A DNA stretch of 64,000 nt. It comes from Pelagicoccus mobilis. GTDB lineage: Bacteria; Verrucomicrobiota; Verrucomicrobiia; Opitutales; Opitutaceae. A model generated the notes under the pieces. That model did not search any database and was not told the origin of the DNA. It was given only the letters and a program-made list of their open reading frames with translations. Within the stretch, counting starts at the first letter, position 1. Each line of letters starts with the position of its first letter. Made by a program: the position numbers and the translations under genes. Positions 57,838 through 64,000 of the stretch are shown here, piece after piece. The DNA lies in contig NZ_JAENIL010000011.1 in assembly GCF_016595505.1 (NCBI RefSeq), positions 79,418-143,417 on the forward strand. Reading direction: 5' to 3'.

Positions 57838-59340
57838 TTATGCGTAGAGGGGAAGGTAGCGGTCTTTGAGGTAGCGAATGAGGGATTTGGGAGAGAGGGC
57901 TTGGCCGGTCGCTTTTTGGCTGAGCTCTAGCAGGTGGTAGCGAGCTCCGTGTTGGTGGACGTTCTCTCGTAGCCAGTTGAGGAGGTTCTCGAACTCGCCT
58001 TTGGCGAGGTCTTCTTCGAGGCTTGGGAGCTGGTCGGCGGCGCTGTACCAGAGCTGGGCGGCGAGCATGTTGCCCAGGCAGTAGCTCGGGAAATAGCCGA
58101 AGGAGCCGCCGGACCAATGTACGTCTTGCAGCACGCCTTCCGCGTCGTCCTTAGGCTCGATGCCGAGGAGCTCTTTGTATTGGGCGTTCCAGTAGTCGGG
58201 GAGTTCGGAGACCTGGAGTTCTTCGGCGAAGAGCTTCTTTTCGATTTCGAAGCGAATGATGATGTGGAGATTGTATGTGACCTCGTCGGAGTCGACGCGT
58301 ATCGGGTTTCGGGATACGGCGTTGATGGCGAGATAGAGGTCGTCGGACGAGATGCCTTCGAGTTGCGTTGGAAAGGCGGATCGGAATTTGGGCTCGTAGT
58401 GTTTCCAGAAGGCTTTGGAGCGGCAAACTTGGTTTTCCCAGAGTCGGCTTTGGGATTCGTGAGCTCCCATGCCGGCTGCTTTGCCGAGGGCGTTGTGGAG
58501 GGAGTCGAGTGGCAGGCCTTGCTCGTACATGCCGTGCCCGGTTTCGTGGATGGAGGAAAAGAGGGAGTCGAGGGGGTTGTCGACGTCGAAGCGGGTGGTC
58601 ATTCGGGTGTCGGCCCCGTTGCCGCTGCAGAAGGGATGGAGTGAAATGTCGATGCGTCCGCGCTTGTAGTTGAAACCTAATGACGCGGTGACTTCTTCGA
58701 GGAAGGTTTTCTGTTCAGCGACGGGGAATCCTTTGAAAATGTCGGTGCGGGCTTTGGTTGGGGAGTCGAGGATTTGTTTGAGAACAGGAGCTAGGCCAGT
58801 CTTCAGTTCGCTGAAGAGGGAATCTATGGTGGCGGCGTCGACGCCGGGATCGTGGAAGTCGATCATGAGATCGTAGGGGCGGTCGCCCCAGCCGAGGTGT
58901 TCGGCTTCTTCTTTCGCCAGATCGAGGTGGCGTTGGATGTAGGGAGCGTAGGAAGCGAAGTCGTTGTTTTTCCGGGCTTCGGCCCAGGCGTGGTAGGCTT
59001 CGGAGCAGAGTCGGGCGTGTTGCTCAACCCAAGCCGCGGGGAGTTTGGTGCATCGGTCGTAGTCTGTGCGTGCGTCGCGGAGGATGATGCCGACGTCATC
59101 GGCGGGATTTTTTGTGTCGGGCGCTGGGGTTTGAGACTCTAGTTTTGAAAGGAGTCCGCCGATTTCCGAATCGGTACGGGCTTCGTGGATGGCTGATGCC
59201 ATGGTCGCGATCTGGTCCTGGCGTTGGTCGCTGGATTCCTCTGGAAGCAAGGTTTGCTGATCCCAGCCGAGCAGCCCGGCGATGCTTTCGAGGGAGTGGA
59301 TGCGTTTTTGTTTTTGGGTGAGCTGTTCGAGTGCTGTCAT
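57838..59340 (-). CDS. M32-family metallocarboxypeptidase
   Basis: 500 residues, the usual length for carboxypeptidase Taq. The zinc HExxH motif is in FSSIHETGHGMYEQGLP, with GAHESQSRLWENQVCRS giving the third ligand region and the DMTTRFDV-like TRMTTRFDVDNPLDSLFSSI segment before it. It removes C-terminal residues from peptides in the cytoplasm. The N-terminus (MTALEQLTQKQKRIHSLESI) is a coiled coil as in the family. It follows the coiled-coil lipoprotein gene after a terminator. Confidence 0.95.
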   Translation of the reverse strand: MTALEQLTQKQKRIHSLESIAGLLGWDQQTLLPEESSDQRQDQIATMASAIHEARTDSEIGGLLSKLESQTPAPDTKNPADDVGIILRDARTDYDRCTKLPAAWVEQHARLCSEAYHAWAEARKNNDFASYAPYIQRHLDLAKEEAEHLGWGDRPYDLMIDFHDPGVDAATIDSLFSELKTGLAPVLKQILDSPTKARTDIFKGFPVAEQKTFLEEVTASLGFNYKRGRIDISLHPFCSGNGADTRMTTRFDVDNPLDSLFSSIHETGHGMYEQGLPLDSLHNALGKAAGMGAHESQSRLWENQVCRSKAFWKHYEPKFRSAFPTQLEGISSDDLYLAINAVSRNPIRVDSDEVTYNLHIIIRFEIEKKLFAEELQVSELPDYWNAQYKELLGIEPKDDAEGVLQDVHWSGGSFGYFPSYCLGNMLAAQLWYSAADQLPSLEEDLAKGEFENLLNWLRENVHQHGARYHLLELSQKATGQALSPKSLIRYLKDRYLPLYA

Positions 59341-59371
59341 GGGGTGTGCGAGATCTTTTGTGTGAAGTGTG

Positions 59372-59397
59372 AAAAGGCCGCCTGGAGGGGCGGCCTT
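59372..59397 (-). terminator. Terminator of the coiled-coil lipoprotein gene
   Basis: AAGGCCGCC (59374-59382) pairs with GGCGGCCTT (59389-59397); on the minus strand the stem is followed by TTC. It falls between the lipoprotein stop (59421) and the M32 start (59340). Confidence 0.75.
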
Positions 59398-59420
59398 GGG
59401 AAGTCGTTTTTTTGGGGCGG

Positions 59421-59984
59421 TTAGAGTTTGGGCAGCATGCTTTCGAGGCTGCCTTTGCCGAGCATCTTTAGGATTTGGTCGGCGATGCCTTTAGCCACGG
59501 CGAGCTCCTTTTCGTATTTTGTTTTGAGCTCGTTGAGTTGTTCGAGGGTGCTTGGGGTGAACGTGTTGGCGATACTTTCGAGGTTTCCGAGGCTGTTGGC
59601 GAGATCGGGCAGGGTGGATGAGACTTGGGATACGATGTCTTCGGGAAGCTTGGACTTTACGGAGTCGTACTTGGATTTGAGGGAATCGTATTGTTTGCGC
59701 AGGGCGGCGTTGCTGGCGGTGAATTGCTCTTTGAGGAGTTTCGTTTCGGCGGCGAGTTTCGCTTCCATTTCCGCTTTGGCGTCGGCGAGCTTCTTGTCGG
59801 ACTCGGCTTTCATCGCGGCCATCTTGTCGTCGTTTTTCTTTTCTGAGGCGGCGACTGCTTCTTGGGCCGCTTTGTCGGCGGCGGCTTGGACGTCGGCTTC
59901 GGTGATCTCCTCCTTCTTGGAGCATCCGGTGAGAGCGATTGAGCCTAGGGCAGTGAAAGTCAGGATCTTAGAGATGGAATTCAT
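59421..59984 (-). CDS. Coiled-coil lipoprotein
   Basis: 187 residues from ATG 59984: MNSISKILTFTALGSIALTG then Cys 21 (lipobox ALTGC). The mature chain is Ala/Lys/Glu-rich coiled coil (about 25-110: DVQAAADKAAQEAVAASEKK, MKAESDKKLADAKAEMEAKL, YDSLKSKYDSVKSKLPEDIV), then a short helical C-terminus (LNELKTKYEKELAVAKGIAD). It may span the periplasm like Lpp-type or ErfK-partner proteins. No family recognised. The frame stays open far upstream through a palindrome and another gene, but that part is not coding. Confidence 0.8.
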   Translation of the reverse strand: MNSISKILTFTALGSIALTGCSKKEEITEADVQAAADKAAQEAVAASEKKNDDKMAAMKAESDKKLADAKAEMEAKLAAETKLLKEQFTASNAALRKQYDSLKSKYDSVKSKLPEDIVSQVSSTLPDLANSLGNLESIANTFTPSTLEQLNELKTKYEKELAVAKGIADQILKMLGKGSLESMLPKL

Positions 59985-60056
59985 AGTCCGATAGGGTGAC
60001 TCGATTGGCGGGATTTTCAAACGATTTAGTGTAACGCTTGAGCGTTTGGGAACGAG

Positions 60057-60104
60057 ACCTTGCGCAGTTTCATGTCGAACGTTCGACATGAAACTGCGCA
60101 AGGT
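60057..60104. repeat. 48-bp perfect palindrome, copy 2
   Basis: The perfect dyad is centred at 60080/60081 with no loop; the outer bases are ACCT and AGGT, then GCGCAGTTTCATGTCGAAC and its complement. The central 38 bp match copy 1 at 54435-54472 exactly. It lies between the flavoprotein stop and the coiled-coil lipoprotein start. Confidence 0.92.
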
Positions 60105-60154
60105 GACGGCATCGTGTTTTTTGTGGGGAAGTGGGGGCGGGGTTGTTTGGGGAA

Positions 60155-61402
60155 TTATGGGGTGGCGATGGCGGTGGCGGCTAGGTGGGCGGTGGTCCAG
60201 GCGGCTTGGAAGTTGAAGCCGCCGGTGACGCCGTCGATGTCGAGGACTTCTCCGGCGAAGTGGAGCCCGGGGACGAGTCGGCTTTGCATGGTCTTGAAGT
60301 CGACTTCCTTGAGTTTGACGCCTCCGCAGGTGACGAACTCTTCTTTGTTCATGCTTTTGCCGTTGGTTTGCAGGCGGGTGCTGGCGATGGTTTCGGTGAG
60401 TTGGTTGATTGCTTTCTTTGGGAGCTGGGCCCATTGGGTGTCTGGCGAAATGGATACGTGCTCTAAGAGGCGTTCCCAGAAGCGTCGAGGGAAGTCGAAG
60501 GGATTGAGGCTTACGAGGGCTTTGCGGGCGTTTTGCTGTTTCGCGGTTTCGAGGAGCTGGCGGATCTTGTCTTGTTTGGCCCCGCCGAACCAGTTGACCG
60601 AGAGTTCGCAATGGTAGTCGAGTTGGCTGAATACGCGGGCGCCCCAGGCTGATAGCTTTAAGATGCCGGGGCCACTGAGTCCCCAGTGTGTGAATACGAT
60701 CGGGCCGCTTTGTTGAAGTTTTTTAGGTGAGTAAGAAACTTGGACGTTGGGGAGGGAGAGTCCTTGGAGGTCTTTGAGGAGGGGGTGATCTATGTGAAAG
60801 GTGAAGAGGGAGGGGGCTAGATCGGTGATTGTGTGGCCGAGGGATGAGGCGAGGGCGTGGCCGGAGTTTTTTTGTCCGCCTCCGGTGGCGATGAGGACGT
60901 GGGTGTACTGAAGGTTTAAGTTTGGAGTGTAGAGGGTGAAGATTGGACCGGGCTCTGGTGTATAGGTGATTTTGGATACGCTGGTTTTTAGGTGTAGTTT
61001 TACGCCTGCTTTTTGGGCGGCGGAGGTGAGGCAATCGATGATGGTTTGGGAGTCGTCGGTAGTGGGGAACATCCGCCCGTCGTCTTCGGTTTTGAGTTCG
61101 ACACCGCGTGAGTGGTACCAGTCGACGGTATCTTGAGGCTGCCAGCTGTGGAAGGCGCCGCGGAGCTCTTTGCCTCCGCGCGGGTAGAAGTTGACGAGCT
61201 CACGTGGCTCGAAGCAGTGGTGGGTGACGTTGCAGCGTCCGCCTCCGGATATGGCTACTTTTGAAAGGGTGCGGCGAGTGGCTTCGTAGAGGTCGACTTG
61301 GGCTTGGGGATCGGACTCGGCGATGTGGATGGCGGCGAAGTAGCCTGCAGCTCCGGCGCCGATGATGGCGACGCGCTTGTTGGCTTGGGAAGTGGAGGAC
61401 AT
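60155..61402 (-). CDS. HI0933-family NAD(P)/FAD-dependent oxidoreductase
   Basis: 415 residues. FAD-binding Rossmann motif RVAIIGAGAAGYFAAIHIAE, the family mark SKVAISGGGRCNVTHH, VLIATGGG, and the C-terminal GVKLKEVDFKTMQSRLVPGL, HFAGEVLDIDGVTGGFNFQA. Proteins of the HI0933/YhiN group are flavin-dependent reductases or aminoacetone-oxidase-like; the true substrate is unknown. It is on the same strand as the histidine kinase upstream. Confidence 0.93.
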   Translation of the reverse strand: MSSTSQANKRVAIIGAGAAGYFAAIHIAESDPQAQVDLYEATRRTLSKVAISGGGRCNVTHHCFEPRELVNFYPRGGKELRGAFHSWQPQDTVDWYHSRGVELKTEDDGRMFPTTDDSQTIIDCLTSAAQKAGVKLHLKTSVSKITYTPEPGPIFTLYTPNLNLQYTHVLIATGGGQKNSGHALASSLGHTITDLAPSLFTFHIDHPLLKDLQGLSLPNVQVSYSPKKLQQSGPIVFTHWGLSGPGILKLSAWGARVFSQLDYHCELSVNWFGGAKQDKIRQLLETAKQQNARKALVSLNPFDFPRRFWERLLEHVSISPDTQWAQLPKKAINQLTETIASTRLQTNGKSMNKEEFVTCGGVKLKEVDFKTMQSRLVPGLHFAGEVLDIDGVTGGFNFQAAWTTAHLAATAIATP

Positions 61403-61449
61403 GCGGCAGGGGAACTGAGTTTGCCGCGGGAGGCAATGCCGGGGTTCTT

Positions 61450-62805
61450 CTACTCGCTGGTGGCGTTTGGGGCGTAGGGGAGCTTGAGGCTGAAGCTGCT
61501 GCCTTTTCCGACTTCGCTTTGCGCGCTGATCTGGCCTCCTTGCTTATGCATGAATTGGGAGCAGAGTCTGAGGCCTAGGTTGGAACCGGATTCGCCGTCG
61601 GTCCCGCGTGAGGTTGTCTTGAAGTCGAGATTGAAGATCTGGGGCAGTTTTTCGGTTGGGATGCCGACGCCGTTGTCGGTGACCTTGAGTATGGCTTCTT
61701 GATTGGAGGTGGATTCTTGGGAGATACGGATGTTGCCGCCTCGGTGGGTGAACTTCAGGGCGTTTGAAATGAGGTTTCGCACGACGGTGCTTATCATCTG
61801 GGGGTCCGCGAGCACGGGCTTGGAGGCGGAGCAGTCGTTGGCGAGGGTTATCTCTTTGTTGGCGGCAACGGCGGAGAGGAGCTTGATGTTGCTGTCTACG
61901 ACGTCTCCAAGGTCGACGGGCTGGAGCTTGGGAGAGAGGTCTTCGGTCTCCGAGAGGGCCCAGCTGAGTAGATTTTCCAGCAAGACGTGGCTGGAGGTGG
62001 CGGCTTTGCAGATGAGCTCGATGAGCTCGTTTCGTTTTGCTTCGTTTTTCGAGTCTTGGACCAGCAGGTATTGAGCGATGGAGCCTAGGGCGCCGATGGG
62101 ACCGCGGAGGTCGTGGGCGATGAGGGAGAAGAGTTGGTCTCGCGTGTTGATGGTTTCGCGAAGGGTTTCGGTGGTCTTTTGAAGATCGTGTTTGAGGGCC
62201 TCTTCGTGAACCCGGGCTTTGAAATCTTTGCGAAGGCTTCGGTTTATGTTCGCGGACATGATGAGCCCGAAGCTGTTGGCGGCGAGGTAGGCTAGCGGGG
62301 TGCCGATCGATTTGGTGAAGTCTAGTTCGGGCACGGCTCGTGTGAACCAGAAGTATAGGCTTCCGAGGGTTAGGGCGCCCGCCAGTGTGAACTGTTGAGT
62401 GGAGTTGAGGGCGGTGACGCAATAGATGCCTAGGATGGAAACCAGATCCCACGTGACGATCGACATGAAGTAGTCGTGCCTAGAATTGTCGGCGATGAGG
62501 TGGGCGACGATGACGAGGCTGCTGGCGAAGATGATCGGCTCGTCTGTCTCGTAGTCGTAGGTCTTGTGGATCTTCCAGATTCCGATGATGGCCCCAAAAA
62601 TTCCGAAGACCCGCAGGATGGCGGATGCGAGAGCGCTGCCGTCTCCGACTCCCCCGCTTAAGGCGAGAAGGAGGAAGATGAGCATGAGGACCGCGGCGAT
62701 GGGGAGGATTACGAGCAGGATCCGTCGGTCTGAAGGCTGGCGCTCGCGTCTGAAATCTCGTTCGAGATCCGGTGGGGATAGTTTGTAGTTGAAGGGGTTC
62801 AGCAT
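61450..62805 (-). CDS. Membrane sensor histidine kinase
   Basis: 451 residues from ATG 62805 (a TTG at 62850 is less likely). Five or six membrane helices occupy about residues 25-175 (ILLVILPIAAVLMLIFLLLA, ASSLVIVAHLIADNS). A short coiled coil leads to the H box SLIAHDLRGPIGALGSIAQY, N box VVRNLISNALKFTHRGG, G1 VTDNGVGIPTEK and G2 SGSNLGLRLCSQF. HisKA-HATPase_c with no receiver. No cognate regulator is adjacent, so it is an orphan. Confidence 0.92.
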   Translation of the reverse strand: MLNPFNYKLSPPDLERDFRRERQPSDRRILLVILPIAAVLMLIFLLLALSGGVGDGSALASAILRVFGIFGAIIGIWKIHKTYDYETDEPIIFASSLVIVAHLIADNSRHDYFMSIVTWDLVSILGIYCVTALNSTQQFTLAGALTLGSLYFWFTRAVPELDFTKSIGTPLAYLAANSFGLIMSANINRSLRKDFKARVHEEALKHDLQKTTETLRETINTRDQLFSLIAHDLRGPIGALGSIAQYLLVQDSKNEAKRNELIELICKAATSSHVLLENLLSWALSETEDLSPKLQPVDLGDVVDSNIKLLSAVAANKEITLANDCSASKPVLADPQMISTVVRNLISNALKFTHRGGNIRISQESTSNQEAILKVTDNGVGIPTEKLPQIFNLDFKTTSRGTDGESGSNLGLRLCSQFMHKQGGQISAQSEVGKGSSFSLKLPYAPNATSE

Positions 62806-62949
62806 TGAATAGCTTCCGAATATGTTCAGGACGCTATGAAGGTTGGGCAAAACGAACCCCTGTCAAAGTCTAGGCTCAGAAATTACTACGGGTTTTCCCG
62901 AGCATTAGCGAGATCGGCTCGCTTGTCCCGATCTCGCTTTCGGTAAGCT

Positions 62950-63933
62950 CTACAAAAGAGCTTGGGCTTGGTCTTTGGTGAGTCGGGGGCCGAATTTGGA
63001 TACGACTGAGGAGGAGGCTCGGCTGGCGAGGGCTCCGGCTTCGGCGTGGCTTAGGCCGTTTGTGATGCCGTAGAGGAATGCTCCGGCGAAGAGGTCTCCG
63101 GCTCCGTTCGTGTCGACCGCTTCGGTGGGGACGGGAGCGATTTTGATTTCTTCGGATCCGTCCCATACGAGTGCGCCGTCTGGTCCGAGGGTGACCACGA
63201 ATTGCTTGGCGGAAGTTTTGAGGGCTTCGATGGCGGCGGGGATGGATTCGGTGCCGGTAAAGGTCATGGCTTCTTCTTCGTTGCAGAAGAGCAGGTCGAC
63301 GCCGGAGCCTACGACTTCTTTCATGCCGTCTCCGAAGTACTTGACCATGGCTGGATCGGAGAATGTGAGGGCGGTTTTGACGCCTAGCTTTTCGGCTGCG
63401 GCTTTGGCTGCCTTCATGGCTTCACGGCCGTTGTCGGAGGTGACGAGGTAGCCTTCGATGTAGAGATACTCTGAATCGGCGAGGGCGGCTTCGTCGATTT
63501 CGGCGGTGGAGTAGTCGGCGGTGATGCCGAGGAAGGTGTTCATGGTACGCTCCGCGTCGGGAGTGGTCATGACGAGGCATTTGCCGGTGATGCCTTCTTG
63601 AAGGGAGTCGGGCGTGAGGTTCGTGTCGGCTCCGTTGGCTTTGAGATCGGTGAGGTAGAAGTGTCCGAGCTCGTCGTTGGCGACCTTGCAGCTGTAGTAG
63701 GCTTTGGCTCCGAATTGGGCGGCGCCGATGATGGTATTGGCTGCGGAGCCTCCGCATTGCTTGTCGGCGGCATCGAGGTCGATGGCGGAGACGAGGGCGC
63801 TTTGGCGTGTTTCGTCGACGAGGGTCATGAGCCCTTTCTCGATTTCGTGCTTCGCGAAAAAGGCGTCGTCGACTTCTGTGACGATGTCGACGAGCGCGTT
63901 GCCCATACCGTAAATGTCATACTTCTTTGCCAT
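62950..63933 (-). CDS. PfkB-family kinase, adenosine kinase-like
   Basis: 327 residues from ATG 63933. N-terminal YDIYGMGNALVDIVTEVDDA and CGGSAANTIIGAAQFGAKAY place it in the ribokinase family; AVDTNGAGDLFAGAFLYGIT holds the catalytic Asp (GAGD). ILDVS-type residues and LYIEGYLVTSD, FCNEEEAMTFTG are of the adenosine-kinase/PfkB group that phosphorylates nucleosides or sugars. Substrate cannot be fixed by sequence alone. The 67 bp upstream to the window edge show nothing I can name. Confidence 0.9.
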   Translation of the reverse strand: MAKKYDIYGMGNALVDIVTEVDDAFFAKHEIEKGLMTLVDETRQSALVSAIDLDAADKQCGGSAANTIIGAAQFGAKAYYSCKVANDELGHFYLTDLKANGADTNLTPDSLQEGITGKCLVMTTPDAERTMNTFLGITADYSTAEIDEAALADSEYLYIEGYLVTSDNGREAMKAAKAAAEKLGVKTALTFSDPAMVKYFGDGMKEVVGSGVDLLFCNEEEAMTFTGTESIPAAIEALKTSAKQFVVTLGPDGALVWDGSEEIKIAPVPTEAVDTNGAGDLFAGAFLYGITNGLSHAEAGALASRASSSVVSKFGPRLTKDQAQALL

Positions 63934-64000
63934 CGGGGAGGGGTTGTGGCGAAGCAAGGGGGAGTTGGCAAGGGGGGAGTGTTGGTTGTGGGGGAATGGG

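Noticed and set aside
59985..60611. N-terminal extension of the coiled-coil lipoprotein
   Set aside because: The frame runs through the 48-bp palindrome and into the flavoprotein gene in another frame; a clear lipoprotein signal starts at 59984.

Overview
This window looks like chromosomal DNA of a Gram-negative member of the Verrucomicrobiota, most likely class Opitutia (Pelagicoccus- or Puniceicoccus-like). That placement is an inference from the gene mix: LpxI, paired DUF1080 and Gfo/Idh/MocA proteins, a SusA-like periplasmic amylase, SatD next to DUF3307, an ExbB/ExbD operon with a large secreted TPR protein, and many small dispersed palindromes. There is no rRNA operon, prophage, CRISPR array or intact insertion sequence.

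Layout. 1-12.7 kb is mostly minus-strand: two exported GH13 amylases (the first cut by the window edge), a secreted fasciclin protein, a ParE/RelE-type toxin-antitoxin pair, an AEC permease, a GNAT acetyltransferase, lpxI, leuS, and a TetR repressor divergent from a DsrE-like/FMN-binding gene pair with two operator palindromes between them. 12.9-20.2 kb holds a sugar locus (DUF1080 and Gfo/Idh genes divergent from a ROK regulator), DUF3307 with satD behind tandem operator-like repeats, riboflavin synthase and a long-form uracil-DNA glycosylase. 20.2-27.5 kb holds a response regulator and soluble hybrid kinase, a MamK-like bacterial actin with an uncharacterised partner gene, a disordered Arg/Glu-rich protein and a dUTPase-like enzyme. 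27.5-32.2 kb is a TPR-ExbB-ExbD-anchored protein operon.

32.2-45.0 kb is the core expression cluster: tRNA-Thr, tuf, tRNA-Trp, secE, nusG, rplK, rplA, rplJ, rplL, rpoB, rpoC. It uses visibly different synonymous codons from its neighbours and carries two candidate mRNA regulatory structures (before rplA and before rplL) and a hairpin before rpoB. 45-64 kb holds a phzF-like gene, a dipeptide-type ABC transporter (binding protein and two permeases, no ATPase) interrupted by a 267-bp MITE-like element placed exactly at the binding-protein stop codon, a SYLF protein, a ClC channel, an rRNA methyltransferase-like gene, efp with an unusual loop tip, an SGNH esterase, proA, vanZ-like, an M32 carboxypeptidase, a coiled-coil lipoprotein, an HI0933 flavoprotein, a histidine kinase and a PfkB kinase.

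The most interesting points are the MamK-like actin operon without any other magnetosome gene nearby, the highly structured MITE, two copies of a perfect 40-48 bp palindrome, the three-way-junction RNA candidate before rplL, the EF-P loop lacking the modified Lys/Arg, and the satD operator array.
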